The notes: generated by a model from the sequence alone, not told the origin. Counted from the stretch's first letter, positions 45,961-53,944 are shown. The stretch: DNA of 64,000 nt from Pseudoalteromonas sp. R3 (GCF_004014715.1 NZ_CP034835.1:2976001-3040000), one strand, 5' to 3'. Program-made: numbers and translations.

Positions 45961-46546
45961 TGCCGCTTACACTGTAGCGCCAGTCTTCATTGATATTTTG
46001 TTCACCAATATCCAAATAGTGCTTTAAGTCAACCCCAAGAAAAAGGTACTCCATCGAGTGCGGCTTAAAAAATAGCTTGTCTTTATGAGAAATGCCACTT
46101 TCCTTTAGCTGACTATAACCCTTATGTTTTTTTACTCTCATATTAGTGATATTAAATATTGATTCGTTCCAGGATACTTTAAAACCTTCCCACTCCTCAA
46201 TTTTAGAGTCACCAAGTACAACTTTCTTATTTGCACTACCCTCTCCAAAATATTGGACAGTAATTTCAGGCGTTTTTGATTTTTTATTTACACCTAAGCC
46301 GAGCAATATTCCGGCCGTTTTTTCCTTATTCCAAAGTCGGTACATAGCCCCGGACTCAGCGCTACTATCCATATCAAATTTACTCACAACAAGGTGAAAA
46401 GAGAAAAAGCACTCATTTATACAATTAATGCTGAATGGAAGAATTTCTGCCTGCCCTGGCTTCAGGCTATGTTCAGATGGAATTAACATGGACTTAGAGT
46501 AGGCGTTTAGGGATAAAACAAACGCCAAAAACAGTATATATCGCAT
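45956..46546 (-). CDS. Exported protein of unknown function
   Basis: 196 residues with a signal peptide about 1-17 (NAYS). Two Cys (INCINECFF). The mature domain seems beta-rich (FHLVVSKFDMD, VTVQYFGEG-like). Stop is in the TTAACAAAAC core of the attC. GGAGAGAT precedes the start. No family recognised. Confidence 0.62.
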   Translation of the reverse strand: MRYILFLAFVLSLNAYSKSMLIPSEHSLKPGQAEILPFSINCINECFFSFHLVVSKFDMDSSAESGAMYRLWNKEKTAGILLGLGVNKKSKTPEITVQYFGEGSANKKVVLGDSKIEEWEGFKVSWNESIFNITNMRVKKHKGYSQLKESGISHKDKLFFKPHSMEYLFLGVDLKHYLDIGEQNINEDWRYSVSGN

Positions 46547-46578
46547 ATCTCTCCCTAGGCATTTACCACCGCAACCTC

Positions 46579-47072
46579 AAGCCGTCGGATACTTGTTTTT
46601 CAAGTTAACATGATGAACAAACGGACTTGTTTAGTCAAACTGATACAGAAAAAAACAAACCAGATAACAACACCATGCGTGATATCACTATCCTACACGA
46701 TATGCTCAGAAAAAACTGCCTCCAAATTCATGCTCAGTGCCTTGACTCATTAATCCCAACAACTGAAACTTTGCTCGATAGCAACCAACTCTTACTTACA
46801 GAGCTGGGTCGAAATATTAAGGGCCCTGTCGCAGCCAAGCGCAATTTCAGGCGTTTGGTTTAGCAACTTGGCAGCATCGCCATGTATAACGACCAACTTG
46901 CTATTTACCGCTTCCATACACGTGATATGTGGTGCTAATCTCAAACCGACCTTGCAGGTCGACTATCAGGCTTGGCAAAAAGGTTAGGTTCAAGCGATTA
47001 TGTTATGAAGGAAGGCAATTGCGCTAAATTAAATGCATACACCAATGTAATTTTATAACCACATGTTGTCAG
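46579..47072 (+). mobile_element. IS10/IS4-like deletion derivative, copy B, inserted in an attC
   Basis: About 494 bases. An intact short frame (46675-46863) encodes MRDITILHDMLRKNC, LLLTELGRN and GPVAAKRNFRRL, matching the N-terminus of the Tn10/IS10 transposase (DILHDSL, LTLTELGRN, KHNIKR); after a stop, QLGSIAMYNDQLAIYRFH continues the homology, and GLAKRLGSSDYVMKEGN is from farther downstream. The right end ACATGTTGTCAG aligns with that of copy A. The flanks look like attC halves. Non-functional. Confidence 0.7.
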
Positions 47073-47078
47073 AAAACG

Positions 47079-47699
47079 CTAAACTAAAGGCGTCTTTTTG
47101 AGCAACTTGTTGTTAGCCATTTTCTCGACCCAAGTGCCATCCTGATCTTTTGTAAATATACGCTCACCTTTACCTGTCTTAATGACAAAATTATTATTTC
47201 CTTGCCACTGTGCGCAATTTACTAAATCCAAGACTACGATCTTAGTTTCAATTTTTTGCTTAACAATAAAAGCCGCCTCTGCATCGCCATGAGCTTCCAA
47301 GATATTGAGACTCAGTGTTTTTTCTTTGTAATTGTTCCAATATGTGTGAATCACTTCTAGCCCATCAGGGGATAATTTTTTCAATGGGTTTACTTTTTCC
47401 CATGAACCATCGGGTTGATTTACGAAAAGTACTGGCCCTATATCGCTACTTCTTAATAGTAATTCTGAATTATTTAACCACTCGATAGACCAATGTTGGA
47501 AATCACTAGCCCCAGTATTAACCGTATATAAATTTTCGCCACCTGCATCCAGTATTGAAAGAACTAATATTCCTGAGTCACTCCGAACGGAGGCCTCACG
47601 ATTTTCATCTGGCGAAGTAATACGTGTTTCTCCAGAACAACCAATCAATTTAGTCGATGCTAATAAGACAAAAATTAACGTTAAAATTCTAAATTTCAT
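47079..47699 (-). CDS. Lipoprotein of unknown function
   Basis: Start ATG 47699 (the longer frame runs through the upstream attC); 206 residues. Lipobox LIGC (Cys20). Mature part contains TSPDENREASVRSDSG, WSIEWLNNSELLLRSSD and GERIFTKDQDGTWVEKM, resembling small strand-repeat domains. Its attC is interrupted by the insertion element beyond the stop. No family recognised. Confidence 0.65.
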   Translation of the reverse strand: MKFRILTLIFVLLASTKLIGCSGETRITSPDENREASVRSDSGILVLSILDAGGENLYTVNTGASDFQHWSIEWLNNSELLLRSSDIGPVLFVNQPDGSWEKVNPLKKLSPDGLEVIHTYWNNYKEKTLSLNILEAHGDAEAAFIVKQKIETKIVVLDLVNCAQWQGNNNFVIKTGKGERIFTKDQDGTWVEKMANNKLLKKTPLV

Positions 47700-47707
47700 A
47701 ACTAAAT

Positions 47708-47813
47708 GGTTAGCGCCTAGCTTAACCGGCGCAAAATGGCAGGCTAAAATTAGCGACGAAGGAGCGCAGCCTGCTGTTTTGCGTCCTTTGTGGTTAAAGC
47801 GTGTGCTATATGC
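47708..47813 (-). other. attC recombination site
   Basis: In cassette direction TATAGCACACGCTTTAACC...GGTTAAGCTAGGCGCTAAC, about 105 bases. GGTTAA/TTAACC and AGGACGCAAAA/TTTTGCGCC arms pair. Located between the stop of the 47818 gene and the start of the lipoprotein gene. Confidence 0.7.
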
Positions 47814-47817
47814 CGAT

Positions 47818-48120
47818 TTACTCAAATGCTAGTTTGTAAATAGCATACAGGGGTAAAACTACACCCCAGAGAAATACAACAAAGGGAACAATAAAACCCC
47901 ATATGCCTTTTACTTCTGTAGGTTCAGTTTGCTCCCAGTTTTGTTCGGTAAAAGCAACAACGCCGAAGTCACTTTTAAACCTGTCAGCTACCTCTACACA
48001 TTCAGTTTCTAGAGCATCATCGATGGCATGTTTTAAGGCAAGAAGTCCCTCTCGATTTCCAACAATAGCATCGTCCCATGCTTCATCGTCGTATATTTTT
48101 ACCCATGGCTGGTTATTCAC
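47818..48120 (-). CDS. Small protein with C-terminal membrane helix
   Basis: 100 residues. DEAWDDAIVGNREGLLALKHAIDDAL begins a soluble domain of about 65 residues; a single membrane helix (about 72-95) ends in YAIYKLAFE. The N-terminal part resembles the Imm-like or DUF-type acidic helix-rich small proteins found in cassettes, but I recognise no family. AAGGAAAACTGA precedes the start. Confidence 0.58.
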   Translation of the reverse strand: MNNQPWVKIYDDEAWDDAIVGNREGLLALKHAIDDALETECVEVADRFKSDFGVVAFTEQNWEQTEPTEVKGIWGFIVPFVVFLWGVVLPLYAIYKLAFE

Positions 48121-48138
48121 TCAGTTTTCCTTAAACAT

Positions 48139-48198
48139 ATAACGCCTTAAGTGGAGACGCGCGTTTTTTGCGCGTCCTGCAGGTTTAACTTGTTATAA
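48139..48198 (-). other. attC recombination site (best example)
   Basis: In cassette direction TTATAACAAGTTAAACC, then GGACGCGC-AAAAAA-CGCGCGTCT, then CACTTAAGGCGTTAT; about 60 bases. The start TAACAAG and end GGCGTTA match the Vibrio-type attC ends, and the GACGCGC/GCGCGTC arms pair perfectly. The C-terminus of the upstream cassette gene is encoded inside it. Confidence 0.82.
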
Positions 48199-48725
48199 CG
48201 TAGCTTGCAAATAACTAGATAAGCAATGCCCGACAGTAAGCCTGTTAAGCCACCTAAATAACTGGCATTGTGCATAAAACCTACACGAACAAATTGTACG
48301 GGATCAGATACGCCTGGCCTTATCCATTGTATGTATTGTGATACTGTTTGTTCGTTGACCTGATAGTAACCTAATGCAAGACCAGCAAAACCAGTTAAAA
48401 GCGCTACAACTATTACAACTAAAAATGATTTGCTTAGACTTCTTACCATTTGCCTCGGTGAATTGAACATGAAGCCGAAAAAGCCTAAGACAATAAAAAC
48501 TAAAATACCCATCCACCATGTGGCTAAGGCGCCCACATAAGCAGCCCCCAAACGTGGAGCTTCATACGCCCAGGGGATGCCGAATTGCTTAAACTTGAAT
48601 TGGGTAAAGTACTCTTCTGAAAATGTATAACTTATTTGGTCGTGCAGCATGCCATAAATGCCAGCTACAACAGCTGCCAAAATAAGCATTAGAAAGTAAA
48701 CACCTATTTTTTGGATTTTTCTCAT
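48147..48725 (-). CDS. Four-helix membrane protein, unknown function
   Basis: 192 residues with helices at about 8-27, 53-80, 87-115 and 150-172. MYGMLHDQISYTFSEEYFTQFKFKQF is an exposed loop after the first helix (this motif type is seen in membrane proteins of unknown function in gammaproteobacteria). Residues about 178-192 (NLQDAQKTRVST) are encoded by the attC site, so the C-terminus was set by cassette formation. Confidence 0.65.
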   Translation of the reverse strand: MRKIQKIGVYFLMLILAAVVAGIYGMLHDQISYTFSEEYFTQFKFKQFGIPWAYEAPRLGAAYVGALATWWMGILVFIVLGFFGFMFNSPRQMVRSLSKSFLVVIVVALLTGFAGLALGYYQVNEQTVSQYIQWIRPGVSDPVQFVRVGFMHNASYLGGLTGLLSGIAYLVICKLRYNKLNLQDAQKTRVST

Positions 48726-48739
48726 ACATTCTCTACTTT

Positions 48740-48841
48740 ATAGCGCCCCAATAAGCGGCTAATAATAGCTTGCTAAAATTGTAATGCGAAGCGAAGCCGA
48801 ACAAGCTGTTAGCTGCCCCATAGCCTTAATGGCTTGTTATA
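48740..48841 (-). other. attC recombination site
   Basis: In cassette direction TATAACAAGCCATTAAGGC...GCCGCTTATTGGGGCGCTATA, about 100 bases. Internal arms GCTAACAGCTTG / CAAGCTATTATTAGC pair around a GCTTCGCTTCGC loop. The stop of the 48837 gene is the TAA of the first core. Confidence 0.78.
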
Positions 48842-49265
48842 CGCCAATTACATAATGCACCTGAAATTTTATATTTTCTTTTTTTGTATTGATAGAACTT
48901 ATCTGAGCAACATTATCATAAATTTTTTGAAGGAATTCAGAGGGAAAATTACCTTGATACTTTAATGTTGTAGCGAAACGCTCTGAACTTTTTATTTCAA
49001 CTTGCAGAAGTAATTCACCTTGCGCAGGTGACTTATAACTGTTTTTTACTGCGGTCTCCAGTTCTTTGATAAAGCCACTTAATGCTTTAATCGTTAGGTT
49101 TTTACCTATCACACTTTCATGTGTTAGTAATTCTATACTTTTAACTATAACTGGGCCTGTTTGTGGCAGTACACCGCCTTTAGGTGTATGAATATGAGTT
49201 GATGTATTTTGAGCTAACGAATAAAAGGGAAACAATAAAATTATTAGAACTAAAAGTTTACGCAT
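48837..49265 (-). CDS. Exported protein of unknown function
   Basis: 142 residues with a signal peptide about 1-18 (FYSLAQ). The mature part (KSPAQGELLLQVEIKSSERFATTLKYQG) has alternating strands reminiscent of a small TonB-C-like alpha/beta fold; this is only a resemblance. Stop within an attC core; AAGGAAAATTC precedes the ATG. Confidence 0.62.
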   Translation of the reverse strand: MRKLLVLIILLFPFYSLAQNTSTHIHTPKGGVLPQTGPVIVKSIELLTHESVIGKNLTIKALSGFIKELETAVKNSYKSPAQGELLLQVEIKSSERFATTLKYQGNFPSEFLQKIYDNVAQISSINTKKENIKFQVHYVIGV

Positions 49266-49280
49266 GAATTTTCCTTGGCG

Positions 49281-49294
49281 TATAACGCCCGCAT
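49281..49294 (-). other. 3' half of the attC split by the insertion
   Basis: In cassette direction ATGCGGGCGTTATA, the second core of the attC whose first part lies at 49777-49866. The insertion element separates the halves. Confidence 0.6.
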
Positions 49295-49776
49295 CTGAGG
49301 AATCCCCAGATAATCATATTTAAAATCAATGTGATGGACACGCACAGCATTGTTTTATCTAATTTATTTCGCCAAAAACCAAATAGATAACAACACCATG
49401 CGTGATATCACTATCCTACACGATATGCTCAGAAAAAACTGCCCCAAATTCATGCTCGGCGCCTTGATCCGTTAATGCTGGCAACTGAGACTTTGCTCGA
49501 TTGCGATCTACATCCACCTGCAGAGCTGGACCGAAATATGAAGGGCCCTGTCGCAGCCAAGCACAACATTAAACGTATGGGCCGACTGCTTGGCAACGAA
49601 AGTTCAAAGTACATACAATCAAGGCTCGTGCATTGCTGTCTACTGCCAGACTTGGTAAAGAGGTTAGGTGACGAAACGATTATGCTATGACGGGAAAACA
49701 ATTATACTGGGCTATACTCGAATACGTACGCTTGATTCATCAGCTTGGAGAGTTCAATTATGAGGAAGTCCCTCAG
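49295..49776 (+). mobile_element. IS10/IS4-like deletion derivative, copy A, inserted in an attC
   Basis: 482 bases. Left end CTGAGGAATCCCCAGATAAT is very close to the IS10 outside end as remembered (CTGATGAATCCCC...); the right end is its inverted partner, CTGAGGGACTTCCTCATAAT on the minus strand. Inside: MRDITILHDMLRKNC frameshifted, then LLATETLLDC, AELDRNMKGPVAAKHNIKRMGRLLGN and KRLGDETIML. Most of the transposase is deleted, so it is MITE-like. It splits the attC of the 49861 cassette; the 9-base flanks are similar only in part. Confidence 0.75.
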
Positions 49777-49866
49777 CGCCGTGCTAAGGGGAAAGTTTGG
49801 CGAAAATTACTAAGGTTCGAACGACAAACCAAACTTTTGTGTGCTCTCTTGAGCATCTTGTTAGTA
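49777..49866 (-). other. 5' part of attC interrupted by the insertion
   Basis: In cassette direction CTAACAAGATGCTCAAGAGAGC...CCCTTAGCACGGCG, then the insertion, then ATGCGGGCGTTA. The start is strikingly like Vibrio repeats (TAACAAACGCCTCAAGAGGG). The TAA of the 49861 gene is in the first core. Confidence 0.75.
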
Positions 49867-50241
49867 TGGCAACCCACAGAGTTTTATTACAATTACATTT
49901 GCCACTCTATATTTGCCTTGAACCCAATACCCCTTTGTACCAACCTTTAAACGATTGCGATGAAATTCTCGCATTTCATCAGACAAAATCCACATATTTG
50001 CTGTACCTTTGAGTGGTGCACTTCCCGGGGTTGTATCTTCTATAACTTGCCCGTTTTCATCGAGTAACTCTGGCCAAATCATGTAAATTCCATCTACTTC
50101 TGGATCATCACCATGATATAAGAAATCTGTTCTCATATCTTGATGAGGTTTAGCATTTTTTATATCGTCACAAAGATCAATTTCATATCTGACAATAAAA
50201 TCGGGTTGTCTATTTTGAATATCTTCGTACGGTGAATGCAT
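49861..50241 (-). CDS. Soluble cassette protein of unknown function
   Basis: 126 residues, no signal or membrane helix, acidic N-terminus (YEDIQNRQPDFIVRYEIDLCDD). Contains FLYHGDDPEVDGIYMIWPELLDENG and a basic C-terminal half (MREFHRNRLKVGTKGYWVQG). Probably the most recently acquired or upstream-most cassette seen. AAGGAATAGT precedes the ATG. No family recognised. Confidence 0.62.
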   Translation of the reverse strand: MHSPYEDIQNRQPDFIVRYEIDLCDDIKNAKPHQDMRTDFLYHGDDPEVDGIYMIWPELLDENGQVIEDTTPGSAPLKGTANMWILSDEMREFHRNRLKVGTKGYWVQGKYRVANVIVIKLCGLPY

Positions 50242-50257
50242 ACTATTCCTTACTCAT

Positions 50258-50332
50258 GCTAACGCTTTAGCATTAATGCGTACGCAGTACACATAACCGC
50301 TTGTTGAACTGGGCCGTTACCTACAGGCCGTA
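50258..50332 (-). other. Candidate attC or array boundary site
   Basis: In cassette direction GGTAACGGCCCAGTTCAACAAGCGG...ATGCTAAAGCGTTAGC. The last core AGCGTTAGC is good; the start is less clear (TAACGGCC at 50315 or CAACAAGC at 50308). No cassette gene is visible upstream of it, so it may be an orphan attC. Confidence 0.5.
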
Positions 50333-50848
50333 TTACGCTATAGGAATTTGCTTTTGAGGAGTAACTTTTGTTTTCAACCATTTGTGACTTAAACCGTTAC
50401 AACGTGACTCATTCCCTGCCCGAACAACGTTATTTATACGTATTATTAAACCACTTTTTTCCTATTTGGCAAGGTGTTATGATTTCGACATAGCATGACT
50501 TACTCCCCCTTGCATCTTGCATCTTGCATTGGCAAAGTCGTCTCACCGCTATATTCATTTGTCAAGAAACACTTATACGGCCAGATTAGTAGTGGCTATA
50601 ACGAAACACAACTGAGTGGTGCTAAGGTAGACCCCCGGCTCGCAAGCGTCCGGGATAACATACGACTCGTCTATATAAGGAAAAATAAGGAAAAAACGCG
50701 CGGTGTATAGGTAGAGCGCGACTCACGAGCCGTCTGGGATGAAGGAGCTATTTGTTTGGTTTGCTTTTAACGAGGCACTACGGTGTAGTCAGTTGGCTTG
50801 CCCTGCCCTACTCAATAAAACGTTGAGTAGGGCAGTTTCTAACATGCA
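50333..50848. other. Gene-free gap beside the array: no integrase; dispersed repeat and stem-loop
   Basis: This is where an integron integrase would be expected for minus-strand cassettes, but no such coding sequence is present. Bases about 50625-50750 carry two pieces of the dispersed palindromic repeat (GACCCCCGGCTCGCAAGCGTCCGGGAT; GACTCACGAGCCGTCTGGGATGA). CTGCCCTACTCAA / TTGAGTAGGGCAG at 50801-50834 is a strong stem-loop just after the stop of the sphingomyelinase-like gene. Confidence 0.55.
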
Positions 50849-51847
50849 TTAAAACTCAAAGTTAACTTGTACCGGGTAGTGATCTGATAATTCGTTATAG
50901 TAGCCATTGTGATAGTAACGGCCGTCGCTTAAACGCCAGTTGCCACGCAGGTAGCTCCAGTACCAGTTTTGTTGTGCTTTTGGATAACGTACTGTCATGC
51001 TTGGCGCATTGCTGGGTTGTTTGTGGTCACTATGCCAGAAAACGTAATCCAGTGTGTCGTTATAATCCAGACTGTAGTCAAAGTAATATGCATTGGCCTT
51101 GGTGAACCAGTTATGTTTTGCCGGGAATGATCCTACCTCTGGCGTCTGAAAGTTTAATTGCGCACGCGCTGTTGCAAGCATATCCGCTACTTCCAGCTGC
51201 TTACTCCACTCCACGTTCATATCACCACCAATGATAACAGGCTCGCTGGCAGGAATATTTTCTGCCTCAATAAATGACTGAATTTCATTTAGCTGGCCCA
51301 TACGTACGCGGTGCTCTTGTGCCGTATCGCCGTCATGTGTGGCTTGTAAATGCGTGCCTATCAGGTGATAGCGTTGGTTGCCTTTTTCTATTTCTACGTA
51401 GGCAAATCCTTTATTTGCCAGATAATCCCAGCTACCACTCAGACTGCTGTGAAATACGTGTGCTTTTTGCTTGAGGATTGGATACTTAGACAAGATCACC
51501 ACACCACCACGGATCACAAACGGGCTGTTTGAACAATTACCCGTTAAACCATCCCAGCCGCTGCCGCTACAATCCAGTCCGACGTTAGGTGTCTGGTAGG
51601 GGTAAATCGCAGACAATGCAGCAAGCGCCTGCTCTGCATCACTGTTAAAGGCCTCGCTTATCAGGATCACATCCGGGCTGTCACTCAACGAGGTCAGCAC
51701 ACTGGGCAAACGCTCTGCCCGGTTTTGCTGGTCCCAGTCTTGTACATTGAGTTGCATAATGTTGTAGGCCATGACTTTGAGTGAATCGGCCATACTGTGT
51801 GTACTCAACAGCATCAGTGCACAAAGCACCAGGTGCTTAACTTTCAT
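50849..51847 (-). CDS. Secreted sphingomyelinase C-like phosphodiesterase (EEP superfamily)
   Basis: 332 residues; signal peptide about 1-20 (HSMA). Key motifs: KVMAYNIMQL (Asn metal site), ISEAF (Glu metal ligand), LIGTHLQA, GGDMNVEW and the terminal SDHYPVQVNFEF with catalytic His. Cys pair in VGLDCSGSGWDGLTGNCSNS. The organisation and the YWSYLRGNWRLSDGRYYHNG aromatic strand resemble bacterial neutral sphingomyelinases (beta-haemolysin group). Likely a secreted enzyme that attacks host or detrital sphingomyelin. Confidence 0.8.
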   Translation of the reverse strand: MKVKHLVLCALMLLSTHSMADSLKVMAYNIMQLNVQDWDQQNRAERLPSVLTSLSDSPDVILISEAFNSDAEQALAALSAIYPYQTPNVGLDCSGSGWDGLTGNCSNSPFVIRGGVVILSKYPILKQKAHVFHSSLSGSWDYLANKGFAYVEIEKGNQRYHLIGTHLQATHDGDTAQEHRVRMGQLNEIQSFIEAENIPASEPVIIGGDMNVEWSKQLEVADMLATARAQLNFQTPEVGSFPAKHNWFTKANAYYFDYSLDYNDTLDYVFWHSDHKQPSNAPSMTVRYPKAQQNWYWSYLRGNWRLSDGRYYHNGYYNELSDHYPVQVNFEF

Positions 51848-52373
51848 CTTATTCTCCGGTAGTTCGTTGTTATTTTTGTCTTTATTAAGGCATTACCCAG
51901 ACAGGTCCACAGCATAAGTAACCCGGATGAGTAAAAAATTTCGCTGCACACCTTAGTGACAAAAAGTGACGCTTCCATTGCACTAACCCGCTATTCTGAT
52001 GAAGGTTTTTGAGATATACATTGCTGATTTAAGACTTACCAATGACACCTGTACTCGTTCACACGCTGTAATTGGCACTGTGAATATTCGGCATTCGTCA
52101 AAAGGTATTTTTTGATGTGGAGTATTTAAAAGCAAGTGAGGTCAACTGCAAGCCTGACAACCCTATAAACGAGAACAAAAGTAAGCACACACTTACAAAT
52201 TAAAAGTGTTCTCTGCCTGCAAACGCTTCAAAAACCAATCGCACTTAACAGCTCGCTCTTGTATCAATCAACAACCAAAGTTCAACCAGACTTAACATAA
52301 ACACTTACGTTGATCCCCACCATAAAAACGATTAGTATAATTATTCTCATTTGTATTTAAGGAAAATATAACC
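51848..52373. other. Divergent intergenic region with possible Fur box
   Basis: About 525 AT-rich bases between two divergent secreted-protein genes. ATAATTATTCTCATTTGT at 52338-52356 matches the 19-base Fur consensus at 12 positions, directly in front of the 52374 gene. No other repeat or RNA recognised. Confidence 0.35.
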
Positions 52374-53270
52374 ATGAAAATACTCTCTGTACTGCTGCTG
52401 TTGCTGTTCTCATTGCCGGCCCTGGCTAAAAAGCCAATCCGGGTTGTCGATATCGGTGTAATGGGACTCGCCTCTCATGATCTGTTTCAATGGAATGCAC
52501 AAGCGCGTGAAAATGAAGAAAACGGTCGCTTTGACCTGAGTACTATTTTTGACTATGCCGATGGCACCCGAATTCATCAGGGCGGTAACCCTAAAAACTC
52601 ATCGAATGCTGCGGTGTATTCCATCACCCAGAATCTGGTCAGCTTCTATGCAGGTAAAAAAGCCGCATTGTTGATGTCCAGAACGGTTACTGAAGAACAG
52701 GCACACATCATCGCCCGCCAGCAAACGGTTGCCTTCTTTATGGGTATGGTCAAAGAGTCATATGAGCGCTTTACCAATGCCAGGTTCCCTGACTATGCGC
52801 TGGCACAAGCCGTTACCGACGAAGAGCAAGCTGTGATGCGTGCACTACACGATGTCTTACCCGGCAAAATTTACGTAAACCGCAACCTGACGCGCGAAGT
52901 GTTTGAAGTCACTGACTTCAGACTAGCCATGACTCAGCTGTCGCCAACAGAAATGATGAAAACAGTGAAGTTTTACGATGGTAAATATGATGAAGAATAC
53001 CTGCACGTCGTCGTTCCAGGCTTCCCGGATCCAACCATCATCAACCTGCAAGCCATTGATCAAAGCTTTATTGCAGAGCAAACAAATTACAATCTCGACG
53101 ACATGCTCGCCGAGCTACAATTCTATGGCCAGTTCCCCTTCTTCGGCAACCTGGTCCACTTCACCAGCTTTGGCTACCACCTGGAAAACCTGTTTGCCAA
53201 AGGCATTTGCAACAAATATGTCGACGGCAGCCCAAATACCTGGAATACCGTTGCGGTAGAGTGTTATTAA
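52374..53270 (+). CDS. Secreted protein of unknown function
   Basis: 298 residues with a signal peptide about 1-18 (PALA). Mature part contains RVVDIGVMGLASHDLFQWNAQ, SITQNLVSFYAGKKAALLMS and a C-terminal pair of Cys (GICNKYVDGS, VAVECY-end). I do not recognise the family. The ribosome site AAGGAAAATATAACC and a possible Fur box precede it, so iron limitation could induce it. Confidence 0.6.
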   Translation: MKILSVLLLLLFSLPALAKKPIRVVDIGVMGLASHDLFQWNAQARENEENGRFDLSTIFDYADGTRIHQGGNPKNSSNAAVYSITQNLVSFYAGKKAALLMSRTVTEEQAHIIARQQTVAFFMGMVKESYERFTNARFPDYALAQAVTDEEQAVMRALHDVLPGKIYVNRNLTREVFEVTDFRLAMTQLSPTEMMKTVKFYDGKYDEEYLHVVVPGFPDPTIINLQAIDQSFIAEQTNYNLDDMLAELQFYGQFPFFGNLVHFTSFGYHLENLFAKGICNKYVDGSPNTWNTVAVECY

Positions 53271-53458
53271 CCGACACGCCTGTCATGGTTAGCAACTAGC
53301 TAACCAATTAACCTATGATAAGGCGCACTTCTGATGCATGAGAATTGCGCCTTAATTACTCCCTTGAAAATAAGTCTATCTGTCAATGCATACCCTGCTG
53401 TCATTTTTTCTAGCTAAACTCGCACCGTGAATTAGCGTTAATTTAAAGCAAAATCAGT

Positions 53459-53622
53459 AATACCAATTTGTTTAATTAAGTGTTCTATTTTGAGGCGAGA
53501 AAATAGGGTCGATAACAAGGCAAAAATTTTGCTATTTAGTTGTTCTAAATGAGAAATTTTTAACGCCGTTAGCGTCATATTTGCTCCTTCAAATAGCACA
53601 GGTATTAAGTGAAATTGGTATA
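53459..53622. mobile_element. MITE-like element, copy 1
   Basis: Bounded by ATACCAATTTG and GAAATTGGTAT inverted ends. Shares long stretches with the element at 59896-60071 in opposite orientation (TTAATTAAGTGTTCTATTTT, GAGGCGAGAAAAT, TGAGAAATTTTTAAC, CATATTTGCTCCTTCAAAT). No coding capacity. The bases to the flanking genes (53271-53458; 53623-53830) hold nothing else recognised. Confidence 0.75.
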
Positions 53623-53830
53623 ATTCATTGGTCCGAACATTGTGGGTAAGCGTCCTAATCAGGAGTAGCCAATCAGATATGAGTCAGCTAATAGCGATGT
53701 TTTGGAGAGTACTGATTTATCTGAAAAATACAACTGACAGAGATTCAGAAAAGTTCTGTGTGCATTCAAAAGATAACGTTTTGGAGTAAAATTGAGAGAT
53801 TTTAAGACTGAGAAACAAACCTGAGAGTTT

Positions 53831-53944
53831 GGGTGGCAGTCTTACCAGCCACATCCCGGCACACGAGTCATTCGCTGTGGCTGCTTCCTTCCGGACCTGA
53901 CCAGGTTCACGAACTATCGTTGCGAGAGGACCAATAAGACTACC
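53831..53944 (-). ncRNA. ffs: 4.5S RNA, signal recognition particle RNA
   Basis: On the minus strand the apical region GGTCAGGTCCGGAAGGAAGC and the 3' side CGTGTGCCGGGATGTGGCTGG are almost the same as in Escherichia coli 4.5S RNA; the 5' GGTAGTCTTA pairs with TAAGACTGCC at the 3' end. Length about 114. A weak terminator (CAAAC-GTTTG then TTTCTC) follows. Works with Ffh in membrane targeting. Confidence 0.95.

Noticed and set aside
46627-46863. 78-codon plus-strand frame as a functional gene
   Set aside because: Its sequence is the N-terminus of an IS10-type transposase with a stop; a fragment.
49475-49950. Two short plus-strand frames as genes
   Set aside because: They are remnants of the IS10-like transposase and of attC sequence; internal deletions and stops.
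50333-50848. Integron integrase gene expected here
   Set aside because: Only a 71-codon frame without integrase motifs is present; no tyrosine recombinase signature was found on either strand.
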